Shown piece after piece: positions 36,925-48,606 of a stretch of 64,000 nucleotides of DNA. Under the pieces are notes generated by a model. The model did not search any database and was not told the origin of the DNA. It worked only from the letters and a program-made list of their open reading frames with translations. The number at the start of each line of letters is the position of its first letter. Position 1 is the stretch's first letter. Position numbers and translations under genes: made by a program. Source of the stretch: Eonycteris spelaea (Eukaryota; Chordata; Mammalia; Chiroptera; Pteropodidae); the NCBI GenBank assembly GCA_003508835.1, contig PUFA01000143.1, positions 2,416,501 through 2,480,500 on the forward strand, read 5' to 3'.

Positions 36925-37110
36925 TGATATAGTTTTTAGAGATAAAAGCTGGATTCTGCCACAGGCTTTATGGATTAAAGCCAGTATTGTTACTTACTAC
37001 CTATGTGACCTTGGGCAAGTTTTCTACCTTTTCTTTGTCTCAATTTCCTCAACTTTAAAAGTGATAGTAATATTATCTACCACATAGAGGTTGTTTTTTG
37101 TTGCTTTTAT
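36925..37110 (+). repeat. MIR SINE
   Basis: 'attctgccacaggctttatg', 'acctatgtgaccttgggcaa', 'ttgtctcaatttcctcaact' and 'atctaccacatagaggttgt' are MIR landmarks in order on the plus strand. Confidence 0.85.
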
Positions 37111-37349
37111 TTTTAATCACAAGTAAACAACAGTAGCTAACATGAGCTAGCACTTAAAAAATATTGACTTATTATCAAAGAAGAGTGAAGTCTGACTGAT
37201 TTTATAACTATAGAACCTGAGATTTAGTAGAAAAGAAGAACAAAAACAGAATTAAACATTATTTATTGTCACTTGTGATAGATATTAAGAGAGATAAAGA
37301 CTAAGAGTTTCAAAAGGCATATTATCAACTTGTTCCATAATAGGAGGAA

Positions 37350-37580
37350 AAACTACATGTACTGAATGCTGATTTTGCCTCAAGTACCAAAAATTACCAC
37401 CTTTAATTTTTTTAAAAGTCCTGTGGGGTTTCATTATCATCTCCATGTTATAGGTGAGCAAACTAATGCACGTACATTAAATGATGAGTCAGTGGGCCTA
37501 ATGGCTTCAAGCATGACAGATCCAAGACTTGGAATCAACTTTGTTGACTCTGAAACCTTAATGAGGCCACTGAATGTGAG
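37350..37580 (-). repeat. MIR/L2-like repeat, antisense
   Basis: 'ccatgttataggtgagcaaa', 'acagatccaagacttggaat' and 'tttgttgactctgaaacc' match antisense MIR/L2 sequence. The longest open frame of the window (37,366-37,785, 139 codons) runs across this repeat, which argues against a real gene. Confidence 0.6.
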
Positions 37581-38349
37581 CCCCTGTACTGTGAGAAAAA
37601 GCAAAGTAAGCGAAGTAAGGCAAGGCTACCAGTTGCCATGCATGGTCACCCTCCTAATTCAGAAGAATGAAGTGGTTAGCCAATACCTCAAAACTTGTGG
37701 GGGAATGGGACAGCATAGTAGTTCTCTCACACACCAAAGAAACAAGTCATTTTCCTCTGACGAGGTGCATCTTTTTCTATTCTAGATGCTAGAGAAAAAA
37801 AATGATAGATGCCTCTCTCCCTAAATCCTTAAGGTTTCTCTTGGTCTCTCTTCTACCTCTCTCTTTTTTTTTCATCTTCTTCTACAGAATGTTCCACCTA
37901 CTCATATTAGTCTTCATTCTTACCTGAGCCAATGTGGTTACAGAATTTATTCCTTGTCTGGATCACCATAAATATAAGAGCTTCTGATTGAGGGGTAAAA
38001 TTGAGATTTACTGATAATTTCAGAGGAGAGATGGAAGAGGTTTATGTTGGAAACACCTCAGCAAACTTCCTGAAATCATCCTCCCTCAATGTTTATTTTC
38101 TCCCATGCTGAAAAAAGGAGTTCTTGATCTCCCAATTCTCACCTCATTGTAGCATCCACATTTGCTGGTTCTGCTCCTCCCTTCAATACCCACTTTGAGT
38201 TCTCACACTTTTCTTCTGCAAAGCAATTTAGCAGGCTCCCTTCTCAGCGAATGGACACATTCATATACACCTGAAGAAAACCACAGCCCTTCAACTACCA
38301 GGCCATACCTTTCTTAGAAGGCAGTAAAGGCCCTGCAGCAGTAGGTTTA
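37581..38349. other. Unique sequence, no gene seen
   Basis: No recognised repeat or exon. It holds the last part of the 139-codon frame ending at 37,785, which shows no protein motif. Confidence 0.5.
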
Positions 38350-38695
38350 TTGGTAAGTCACAAAGTTTACAAGTAGCACTACTGTGTGCCAGACAGGAAC
38401 AACCCTGAACAAGGAGTGTTTCTCTGCTGCTTATAGTCTAGTGGAAAAAAAACAGTTATTGACTCAATGACTCCAGGTGATGGAGGAGTTGTAAAAAGAA
38501 GACTGAACATATCTCAAGGGAGAGTGCTTATCAGGAAGACTTCCAGAGGGAGAAATGTATCAGGTGCAAAAATAAAGGATGGGGCAGAATAGCCCAGATG
38601 ACAAGGTGGAAAAAGGAGAGTTTAGGCAGGAGGAACAGCATGGGCAGTCTTCTGCTGGAAGAAAGTCCAGCACATTCTAATTCCTTGGTTCTTAA
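38350..38695. repeat. L2-like mammalian-wide repeat
   Basis: 'ctactgtgtgccagacagga', 'gctgcttatagtctagtgga', 'ggtgatggaggagttgtaaa', 'aagacttccagagggagaaa' and 'gcaggaggaacagcatggg' follow the order of a common old LINE/SINE-related repeat ('tgtgccaggcact' to 'gagggaacagcatg'). Confidence 0.6.
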
Positions 38696-39394
38696 CAGAG
38701 CAAACATCCTCCCCCTATCCCTTGATTCTCAGTTTGAAGGTGACCAGATGTCATAAGTGGCTTCAACTCTTATTATGAGCTCTCAAATGGCACTTCAGAG
38801 ACATATTAATAGCCCACCTTAATCCAGAATGAGGTTCTGTGGTCTCTCTCTGAACATTATTACACCCTTATCTGTAATCTATTAAAATATTCATATGGAC
38901 TACTGTTTATGTCTAATAGTCCATTTTTGGAGATTATAGGGAGTAAAAACTTTAAATGTCATTTTCCAATGTACTATAAGAATACATATATGTATTTTAC
39001 TAATACATAAAATTTGCATAAATCAATAAAAAAGGAATTTTGATTGCAACAATTTTCAAACAATGCTGGTATACATGATTGTAATTGTAAGTAACCAAAT
39101 GGGATGATTAAGTCAATCAGAAGTTTTACTTTGGACTCTCTCCATGACTTTCTTCAGCCCTGCACTTAATCAAAATTTATAGAAGCTTGAAATATGAATT
39201 CTTCAAAATAATTGTCTAGGATCACGTCATCTTTGAATTCTTGTTTACTGTAATTCCAGTTTCTACATTTTGTTTCTTTATCATATAAAGACAGAAAAGA
39301 GCAATGATTTCTATCTCATTCAAGGACAACCAAAATTCTCAAAATTGCCAGCCTGAGCTGAATATTCTGTGCTGACTGCCCAAGTCTATTCACT
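38696..39394. other. Unique sequence, no gene seen
   Basis: Nothing recognised. Confidence 0.5.
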
Positions 39395-39530
39395 TCTTTT
39401 CTGCCCTGTCCTTGTCTCAAATATAAGCTTTTATGAGGATGTGGATTTTTGTCAGTTTTGCTTCCCATAGTATCCCTAGGTCCTACAGTGCCTGTAGATT
39501 ATACTCAAAAAAGGTATTTTTTAATAACAG
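39395..39530 (+). repeat. L2 3' end fragment
   Basis: 'aaatataagcttttatgagg', 'tggatttttgtcagttttgc' and 'cctacagtgcctgtagatta' fit the L2 terminal region. Confidence 0.55.
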
Positions 39531-39699
39531 ATTACAATTGCCTGCCATAAATCAATAAATCTCCATTCATGGGCCTTTCTCTTCACCTCTCATAGTACCT
39601 GAGATGCTATTAAATATGAATAGCTACAAGACTTTATGTATTTTCATATATCATATAAGATGCAATAGGCACATCTACCTTGTACTGTCATGACTTTAA

Positions 39700-39838
39700 T
39701 TATACTTGTCTTCTCTCCTTTTACTGGAAGTAAAACTCCTTGAGATTAAGTGATTATTTCTGATTCAGTTCTGATTTAATTTTATTACCTAGAACTGTGC
39801 TTGAACATCCAATGAATGTTGGTTGAATATCTGTGAAA
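39700..39838 (+). repeat. L2 3' end fragment
   Basis: 'aaaactccttgagattaagt', 'attacctagaactgtgcttg' and 'aatgaatgttggttgaatat' are L2 3'-terminal landmarks. Confidence 0.65.
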
Positions 39839-40604
39839 GCACAAGAATGAGACATAGAATTAACATAAACTATAAACATTAGGTTTACATTTTCTTACTA
39901 GAAGATAACACAGTCAGTCTCTTTCTAAAATTGTATTGTTGATGGTTGGTTATTCTATGTATCTGGAGCACTGCAGGACTACTAAGATTTTCATTCTGAT
40001 GGCTCAGTAGTTGTCACTGATATTCCCAAGTGGCAGCAGGGTGAAATGAAAGAAGGAGACTGAACTTCCTCCATAAGATTATGCTCTCCAGTAAGCATGG
40101 ACTGTTTTTCTTAAGGTGGCGTTGGCACAAACGTTCTGCTGCTCAACAGGAAGGAGTTAGCCTGATGCTCGAGACCTTGTTGAAGCTAGGAGCTGCAGCA
40201 AGAAGGGAAGCCAACTTCCTCTACATAGGTTAATTGGCTAACTGTGAGTCCCCACAGTGCTTGTGCCAGAGGGCCCATGGAAGTAACTGCAGCTACTTTC
40301 TCATTTATAGTTTTCCCTTTCTGTGACCAAATGTGCTTCTGACTAAATAAGATTAAAACCTAGGTTTTTTGATTTCAGTTGAAGACAGTTTCATTCTAAG
40401 ACTCAGAAGATATAAATGAGATTTTTAAAAAGCCAGTGATAACATTTTTGGGGAAAGAAATATAATACAAAATTAAAATGCAAGGAAATTCCACCTTTAT
40501 GTCAAATTAAAAAACCCAAACTTCTTATATCTGATATGGCTCTTTCCTGAATTTTGTTCTTGCCTATTAAATATTTATATAAGAAAATGGCAATGGCATT
40601 ACAT
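39839..40604. other. Unique sequence, no gene seen
   Basis: A relatively GC-rich patch lies at 40,080-40,310, but I saw no open frame, splice pattern or repeat I could support. Confidence 0.45.
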
Positions 40605-41455
40605 TAAAAAAAAAACTCACTCATCATCATAGAAATGCACATTAAAACAACAAATGAGATATCACCTCACACCTGTCAGAATGGTTATCATCAATAAATC
40701 AAAGAACAACATGTGTTGAGGATGCAGAGAAAAGGAAACCTCATACATTGTTTGTGGGATTGCAAATTGGTAAAGCCACTATGGAAAAGAGTCTGGAGGT
40801 TTCTCAAAAAATTAAAAATGAATGTACTTTTTTGAACTCAGGAATTGCAACCTTTGGGTATTTAGCCAAAGAAAACCAAAACAAATAATAACCTAAAGAT
40901 CTATGCACCCCTATGTTCAACGGAGCACAATTTACAATGCCAAGATATGAAAAGCAGCCTAAATGCTCATCAACAGACAATTGGATAAAAAAAGTTATGG
41001 TTCATATATACAATGGAATAATAGTCAACTATTAAAAAAATGAATCCTACCATTTGAAATGACATAGATGGGCCTACGAGTATTATGCTGAGTGAAATAA
41101 GTCAGAGAAAGATAAATGCCTAATGATTTCACTGCTAAGTAATTAATGAACAAAAAGAACAAACTAATAAGAAAGACTCATATAGTAGAAACAATTCTGG
41201 TGACAAACCAGAAAGAAGGGGTTTGGGGAGATGGGAGAATGGGGAAAAGGGTTGAAGAAATTACAAATTGGTAGTTGAGAGATGGTCTAAATGAGGGGAG
41301 CACAGCATAGGCTGCAGCTAGAATTAATGTAATGAACTAGATGGAAAGCCAGAGAAAGAACAATTAGGGAAATTGTTTTATAAGCTAATAAATGTCTAAC
41401 CTGTGAACTGTATACTTGAAACTAATGAAATAAAATTTTTTTAAAAAAACTATTT
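40605..41455 (+). mobile_element. 5'-truncated L1 3' end
   Basis: Sense L1 sequence starts in the ORF2 C-terminal region ('gagatatcacctcacacctg') and runs through the 'gaaataagtcagagaaagat' block and the 3' UTR. It ends with 'gaaataaaattttttt' and A-runs. The 3' UTR ('gggagcacagcataggctgc') resembles that of HAL1-like copy 2. It stands tail to tail with the antisense L1 starting 70 bases further on. Confidence 0.85.
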
Positions 41456-41515
41456 TGTACAACTTCTCGTTTACTAGATGTGATTTAATACCCAATCATT
41501 AGTCACTTAATAAAC

Positions 41516-41525
41516 CCAATTAGAT
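41516..41525. repeat. Left target-site duplication of L1 copy B
   Basis: 'ccaattagat' recurs at 47,793-47,802. With one indel and one mismatch the match extends to about 19 bases ('aaac.ccaattagat.ttt'). Confidence 0.8.
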
Positions 41526-41799
41526 ATTTTTTCTTATTTATTTTATTTTATGATGACATTGGTTAAATGAAATCCAGTAAGTTTCAGCTGTACACTTTAT
41601 CAATAAGCATATATAGATTTACACTGTGTGTTCACCTCCCATAGTTAGTTCTCTTTCTGTCACCATAATATTTGACTCCCTTTACCCATCTAACTCCCCC
41701 CTCCTCCCTTCCCTCTGGTAACTACCAGTCTATAGTTGAATGTCCATTGAGTTTGTTTGATTGTCCTGGTCCATTTGTTGCTTTTAAGGTTATATCCCA

Positions 41800-44700
41800 C
41801 ATATAAGTGATATCATGTGATTTTCAACTTTTTCTGTTTGGCTTATTTTGCTTAGCATGTTTATCTCAGGGTATATCAATCTTGTCGCAAAAAGGCAGCA
41901 TTTCACTCTTCTTATGGCTGAGTAATATTCCATTGTACTATATGTACACGCAGCTCTTTAGCCAATTCATATCGTAGAACACTTTGGTTTCTTCCATGTC
42001 CTGGCCACTGTGAATAATGCTGCTATGAAACATTGGTATTCAAATATCTTTTCGGATAAGGGTTTTCAGGTCTTTGGGGTAAAATACCCAGTAGAAGAAA
42101 TTGCTGGACCTATGGTTGATTTTAATTATTAGTTTTTTTGAGAAAACCTCCACATTGTTATGTTGTTTTCCATACTGGCTGTACCAAATTTGCATTCCCA
42201 GGAGCAGTGTATGAGTGGTTCCTTTTTCTCTGTATCCTCTTCCAACATTTGTTATTACTTGTCCTGTTGATTATAGCTATTCTAAACAGGTGAGATGGTA
42301 TCTTATTGTGGTTTTGATTTGTATTTCCCTAATAGCTAGCGATGTTGAAGTATCTTTTCATATATTTGTTGGCCAGTGTATGTTCTCTAGGAAGAAGTGT
42401 CTGTTCAGATTGTCTGAACACTTTTTTGATTGAATCATTTGGTTTTTTTGTTGTTGTTGTTTATTGGGTTCTTTCTGTTGTTGAGTTCTTTGTATATTTT
42501 GATATTATGCCCTTAATTGGAGAGGCATCAACTTATAAATATATTTTTCTCATTTGGATGGTTGCTCTTTACTTTTTTTCATTATTTCTTTTGCTGAGCA
42601 GAAGCTTATTAGTTTGATGTAGTCCCATTCATTTATTTTTGCTTTTACTCCCATGTGTTTTGAAGTCAAATTCATAAATCTTCTTTGAAGGTCAAGGTCC
42701 TTCAGTTTAGTTCCTATGTTTTCTTCTATGCATTTTTATTATTTCAGGTCTTATATTCAGGTCCTTAATCTATTTTGAATTAATTTTGGGTGTGTGGTGA
42801 TAGACAAAGTCTAATTTCATTTTTTGTAGGTGTCTTTCCAGTTTTCCCAGCACCCTTTATTAAGAAGCTTTCCTTTCTTCACTGTATGTTTTTGTCAAAA
42901 TTATTTGCCCATATAAATATGGGTTTACTTCTGAACTCTTGATTCTTTTCCACAGGTCTGTGTGTCTGTTTTGCTGCCAATACCATGCTGTTTTGATTCT
43001 GCCGATTTGTAGTGTATAGTTTGAAGTTGGCAGAGTGATGCCTCCAGCCTTGCTCTTTTTCTCTAAGAATAGTGTTGTCTATCCGGGGTCTTTTCTGCTT
43101 CCATACAAATCTGATGACTTTTTGTTCTATTTTTTTAAAAGATGTCAATGGGATTTTTATGAGGATTGAATTAAAGCTGTATAATGCTTTGCATAAAAAG
43201 GTCATTTACTCTTTGTATCTCCAATCCAAGAAAATGAAATATCTTTCCATTTCTTTGTATCTTTTCGATTTTTTTTTAATAGGGTCTTATAATTTTCATT
43301 ATATAGGTCTTTCACTTGTTTCACTAGATTTATTCCTAGGTATTTTATTCTTTTTGCTGCAATTGCAAATGGAATTATTTTCTCCACTTCTTTTTCTGAC
43401 ACTTCATTATTAGAGTATAGGAAGCTATAGATTTTTGAACGTTGATTTTGTATCCAGAAACTTTCTGTAGTTGCTTATTGTTTCTAGCAGTGTTCTTGTG
43501 GAATCTTTAGGGTTTTCTATGTAGAGAATCATGCCATTCACAAATAGTAACAGTTTGACTCCCTTTGTTTCCTATTTAGATGCCCTTTTTATATCTTTCT
43601 CTTGCCTGATTGCACTCGCTAGTACCTGCAAAGTTATATTGAATAACAGTGGCGATAGTGGGAAGCCTTGTCTTTGTTCCTCATCTTGAGGGAAGGTTTT
43701 TGTTTTTACCATTAAGTATAATGTTGGCTGAGAGTTTGTCGTTATGGCCTTTATTACGTTAAGGTACTTTCCTCTATATACTGATTTTGTTAAAATGTTT
43801 TGATCATAAATGCATGCTGTATCTTGTCAAAGCCTTTTTCTGAATCTATTGATATGGTCATATGATTCTAATTTTTTAATTTGTTTATTGGTGTATCACA
43901 TTTAATTGATTGTGTATGTTGAACCATTCTTTTGCCCCTTGGATGAAGCCCACTTGATCGTAGTGTATAATCTTTTTAATATGTTGCTGTATTCGGTTCA
44001 CTAGTACTTTTTAGGATTTTTTGCATTGAGTTCTGAGACATTTTGTGTACTTATCTTTTGTGTGTGTGTTATCTTTACCAGATTTTGGCACTGGTCTCAT
44101 AAAATGAGTTAGGAATATTGCTTCCTCTTTGAATTTTTCAAAGAATTTGGGGAGAATAGATATTAAATCTTCTTTGAATGTTTGGTAGAATTGACTGGTG
44201 AAGCCACCTGGTCTGGACTTTTATTTTTTGGTTAGGTTTTTGAGATTGTTCAATTTATACTGCTGATTGGTTTATTTTAAATTTTCCAATTCTTTTGATT
44301 CAGTCTAGGAAAGTTACATTTTTCTAAGTATCTGTCATTTTTCTAGATTATTAAATTTGGTGTTATATAATTTTCATATATTCTTGTATGATGCTTTGTA
44401 TTTATGCAGTGTCTGCCATATTTACCCCTCTTTCATCTCTAATTTATTTATTTGTGTTTTTCCTTTTTTTTTACCTTTAATGAGTCTAGCAAGGAGTCTC
44501 AATTCTTGTTATCCTGCTCAAAGAACTAGATCCTTGTTGCATTTATTTTTTCATTGTGTTTTTGTTTTCAATTTTATTTAATTTTGCTCTAATTTTGATT
44601 TTTATTTCCTACTGCTGATTTAGGCTTCTTTTGTTCTTTCTTGTCTAGTTTTTTAAGAGGAAGTGTTAGGTTGTTTATTTGGGCTCATTCTTGTTTTTGG

Positions 44701-45602
44701 AGATAGGCCTATAATGACATAAACTTTCCTCTTATTATAGCTTTTACTATGTCCCAAAGTTTTGATACATTCTACTACCATTATTATTGCTCTTATGTAT
44801 CTCTTGATCTCTTTTATTTCCTCTCTGACCCAGTCATCCTTTTTAGTATGTATTTAATCTTCATTTATTTGTGGTTCTCCCCACTTTCTTCTTGCAGTTG
44901 ATCTCTAGTTTAAAAGCATTATGATCAGGAAATATGGTTGGTATAATTTAATCCTCTTATGTTTGTTGAGGCTATCTCTGTGTTCCAGTATGCAGTCAAT
45001 CCTTGAGAATGCTCCATGTGCACCAGAGAAAAACGTGTAAGCAGCACTTTTGGGATAAAGGCCTGTAAATGACAATTATGTCTATTTGGTCTAATGTGTC
45101 ATTTAAAATTGTTATTTCCTTGTTGATTTTTCTGTTTGCCACGCTCTGTCCATGATCTAACATTGGGGTAATTTAGTTTCCCTACTATACAGTATTTTGG
45201 TCTGTTTCTTCCTTTAGTTCTGTTAGTAAATTTTTTTACATATTTTGGGGCTCCCTGATTGGAACATAGATATTAATAAGTGTATGTCTTCTTGGTGTAT
45301 GAATTCTCTTTTCATTATGGAAAGTATCCCTTTTATATCTTTCTTAACTTTTTTTTTGTAAAGTCTATTTCATCTAGTATTAGTCTCACTACTCCTGCTT
45401 TTTCTCTGAATGCCATTTGCTTGAAATATTCATTTTCCACTTTTTCACTTTGAGGCTATATTTGTCTTTGGAACTGAGATGTGTCTCCTGGAGACAGCAA
45501 TAGGTTGGGTTTTGTTTTCTGCAACTCTTCCTTTAATAACATTGAGTTCAGTCCATTCACATTCAGGGTGATTATTGAATATGAAGGTCTTCTTAGAGCC
45601 AT
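41800..45602 (-). pseudogene. L1 ORF2p pseudogene (copy B)
   Basis: Endonuclease/reverse transcriptase gene of copy B. The start MALRRPSYS at 45,602 leads into 'ITLNVNGLNS', the opening of the endonuclease domain. The LQETH endonuclease motif codons are intact at 45,479-45,493. At the reverse transcriptase active site (43,533-43,544, minus strand) the expected F-A-D-D reads F-V-N-G, so both catalytic aspartates are changed. A surviving frame at 42,879-43,205 contains 'IPLTSFKKIEQKVIRFVWKQ' from the region downstream of the reverse transcriptase. Frames are broken throughout. Confidence 0.85.
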
Positions 45603-45994
45603 TTTATCTTTTGCTCTCTGGTAACTTGGTGTTTCCATTACTTTCTTTTCCCTTGTGCTTCTGTATTCAGGTTGTATTTTGTAGGTTTTGCCTCTGCTTC
45701 TTCTTGTTTTATGTTATATACATCAGTTCTGAACCTTGGCACTGGGTTACCATTATGGAATATGGAAAGAACAGTTATATATATGCATCATCCACTTTTT
45801 TCCGTACATGCCTTATCTCCTTTCCCCTTTGCAAGTTTGAATCTTTGAATCCTCCCCTTTTCAGTCATTTTTTTGTCTCAATATTCATTACTGTAATGCT
45901 ATTACCAAATCTCTCTTATTGTTAAGTTTATAATGCCCTCTTCTTAATAAGGTTTGCAGTCCTCTTTCTATTTGCCTGATAGTCACTTTACTCT

Positions 45995-46052
45995 TCTCTT
46001 TCTTTCTTTCTGTCTGTCTGTCTGTCTGTCTCTGTCTTGTCTCTGTCCTCTG

Positions 46053-46104
<52 letters not shown>

Positions 46105-46110
46105 TTCTTT
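45995..46110. repeat. (TCTG)n/(TC)n microsatellite
   Basis: TTTC, TCTG and TC runs in succession lie in the spacer between ORF1 and ORF2 of L1 copy B. The serine/leucine-rich plus-strand frame here is an artefact. Confidence 0.92.
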
Positions 46111-46199
46111 ATTATCCTTTTGTCATTTTGTCATTTCATTTTAGGTGAGTTAAGCTTTTCCAAATATTTTCCTTAGAGCAGCGAATCTTGGGGTGGAGA

Positions 46200-47075
46200 A
46201 TTCTCTCAATTTTTTGTATGTCTGGAAACATCTTTATTTCTCCTTCATATCTTAAAGAAGAGCTTAAGCTGGATACATTATTTCTAGGCTGATAGTTCCT
46301 TTCGCTTCATAATTTGAATATTTGATTCCATTCCTTTCTGGCTTTATGGTTTGCACTGAGAAATCTGATGATAATCTAATGGGTTTTCCTTTATGAGTTA
46401 CCATCTTTTCCCTGGCTGTCTGAGAATTCTGTCTTTGTCATTGATTTTTGATAACGTTAATACAATGTGTCTTGGTGAAGGCCTCTTCGGTTGACATAAT
46501 TGGGTTTCTGTTGCCTTCTTGAATTCCAAGTCCAGCTCATTCCTTAGATTTGGGAAATTCTCATCCACTATTTGTCTGAAAATGCTTTCTAGTCCCTGCT
46601 CCTCTTTCTCCCCTCAAGAACGCCCATTATTCTTATATTCCTTCTGATGGTATCAGCTATTTCTTGTATTTCTCTTTTATTATTTGTTATTCTTTGGTTT
46701 CTCTCTTCTTTCTGATTATTTCCATATTTCTGTTTTCAACTCTATTTCCCAGCTTCCTGTTTTCATTTCTTATCTCTTTCAGTGTGTTCTTATCTTCAGA
46801 TTTTTTGGTTCTTTTTGAGAATTTCAACTTTCTTGCTAAAGAAGTCATTCTGCTCATCTAGTTGTCTTTTCAATTCCTAAAATTGTTGATATGACTCATT
46901 TCGGAACTCACTGAAGTTTTTTTCAGAAGTACCATCCTGAATTCTCTGTCATTTAAGTTGTGTATTTCCATGTCTGTAAACTTATTTTCTGGAGATTTCT
47001 CTTTCTTTCTGAGATGCCTTGTCACTTGGTTGTTCATTGGTGTTCTATGGACTATTTATTTGACAGGGCATTAAT
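46200..47075 (-). pseudogene. L1 ORF1p pseudogene (copy B)
   Basis: The minus strand carries the same sequence order as ORF1 of copy A: 'atgacagagaattcaggatg', 'gagaatttcccaaatctaag', 'tcaaccgaagaggcc' and 'aaaggaaaacccattagatt'. No open frame of useful length remains, so it is more decayed than copy A's ORF1. Boundaries are estimated from copy A. Confidence 0.75.
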
Positions 47076-47792
47076 AAAATGTGGTTCTGCTGTTTTTCCA
47101 GAAGTACTAATTATATAAAGTTCTCTCAGTAGCCTGCTGCAAAGAAGATGCTTTCTTTTGGTTTCCAGTAGGTGGCGTCTAACCCTCTTGGATCCCTGCT
47201 TTATATAAAACCTTATTAATGCTTTTTAATTTCCTCGTAGATATTTAATCATGCGTGCTATCCTTAGTTTCAGTTCCTGTCAGTATTAGCAACAGTTTCA
47301 GCAGCATTTGCTCAGATTCCCCTGGCGCTTCACCATGTTCCATCTTGGAGGTTATGGGAGAAGGGCCCTTCTTGATTGGGGAATAAGGACTGCGGCTCAG
47401 TCTTGGTTTTCCAACTGCGGTAGTATAAATCAACTATTGTTTCTCTGCAGTCCGCTTTCTCTGCTTCCTGTCTTAATGACCGGGCCCTCACGCTGGTTGC
47501 GTGGAGCTCACAACTCTCCCAAGCAGTGCTGTTTAGAGAACTCACTGCACCTTCTCCCCTCCCCCTCCTCCTACAGGAGCTCCAGGAGCTGCAAGAAGCA
47601 GCTTTATTTTTTCTCCCACTCCATTCACCAACACACAGGGTTCTGAACTACGATAGCTCTTAGGTGAAGATCTCACATTCAGATGTGCTAGTGTGCAGTT
47701 TGGGTGTTTTTCTTTGTTGAGTTTAAGATGTTCAGCTTATTATTTCATGGGGAGAGATCTGGGGATATCTCTCCACTATGTTTCTTCAAACT

Positions 47793-47802
47793 CCAATTAG
47801 AT
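47793..47802. repeat. Right target-site duplication of L1 copy B
   Basis: Second copy of 'ccaattagat'. An A-rich stretch (47,806-47,850) that probably predates the insertion follows. Confidence 0.8.
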
Positions 47803-48514
47803 CTTTAAAACAAAAAAAAAAGAACAAAACAAACAAACAAAACAAACTGAATAATGGTGGTATATCCTTAAAGTTTTGTATTATTTTTTTATTTTATATA
47901 GTTAATGCTTTATCTATGTTAAAAAACAAAACTGTTCAAAATTATTCTCTGGTTACCAATTTTTTTCCTCACTTCAAAGTAGGTTTTTTTGAATCATTAA
48001 TTTTCAAGTTCACTACAGAGTATAGAATGACTTAACATCAAGCCAGGATGCAATCAGAAATTCAACACATAATAGAGAATCAGCTGTCCATTCAATGGGT
48101 ACCAGTTTGGCCACCTTCCAAACCAGTTTTGTTTACAGCAGAGAAAGTAGTTTGTTCATTAAAGAGATATTAAGCATAACTATAGAATATTCATTAATAT
48201 TCTTTCAGCCACAAGAAGATTTATAATCCATATGTCCCTTTTATTTTTATTACTGAAGAATATCTTTTGAACACTATGGAGTTTTTATTGTTTAGAAACT
48301 TAAAGATGATCTATTCAAAACGTTTCAAATAGCCTTGTTTATTATAGGTTTCTCTTTGTAATTGTGGGAATGCAGAATTAATAGTGAGTATTCCCAATCT
48401 TTTCTACTGCCACTGATTTTTTTACGATCCTCTGATTGTACCCATCACTACATCACCTCCATTGCCTATGCCCTTGCAGGCATTTATTTTATGTAATTAT
48501 TTTTTAAAAGTAAT

Positions 48515-48606
48515 ATTGCTTTGAATATAATTATATATATTATATAATTTGAATATAATTAAATAATATATATAATTATGTGTGTGTGTGTGTGTGTGTG
48601 TGTATA
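48515..48606. repeat. TA-rich and (TG)n microsatellite
   Basis: TATA-rich sequence is followed by about 13 TG units at 48,578-48,603. Confidence 0.9.

Larger units (their letters stand above)
41526..47792 (-). mobile_element. Near-full-length L1 (copy B), inactive
   Basis: A complete L1 in antisense orientation lies between 'ccaattagat' repeats, about 6.27 kb long. On the minus strand the order is 5' UTR (about 47,790-47,080), ORF1 (about 47,075-46,200), spacer with AG/CAGA repeats, ORF2 (45,602 to about 41,800), 3' UTR, and an A-rich tail seen as T-rich sequence at 41,527-41,555. The 5' UTR ('aacacccaaactgcaca', 'gagctgaacatctt'-like blocks) and the 3' end match L1 copy A, so both belong to one family. 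Stops and frameshifts are spread through both ORFs. Plus-strand frames within it are shadows. Confidence 0.92.

Noticed and set aside
37366..37785. Longest open frame of the window, 139 codons on the plus strand
   Set aside because: Its first half lies over an antisense MIR/L2-like repeat. It has no recognisable motif, no plausible promoter or splice context and no pseudogene features. A frame this long is unsurprising in 64 kb.
42879..43413. Overlapping long frames on both strands resembling a protein gene
   Set aside because: The minus-strand frame is decayed L1 ORF2. The plus-strand frames are its shadow.
47308..47646. 112-codon plus frame in a GC-richer patch, possible exon
   Set aside because: It is the antisense strand of the L1 copy B 5' UTR, as shown by its position inside the target-site duplications and its match to copy A.
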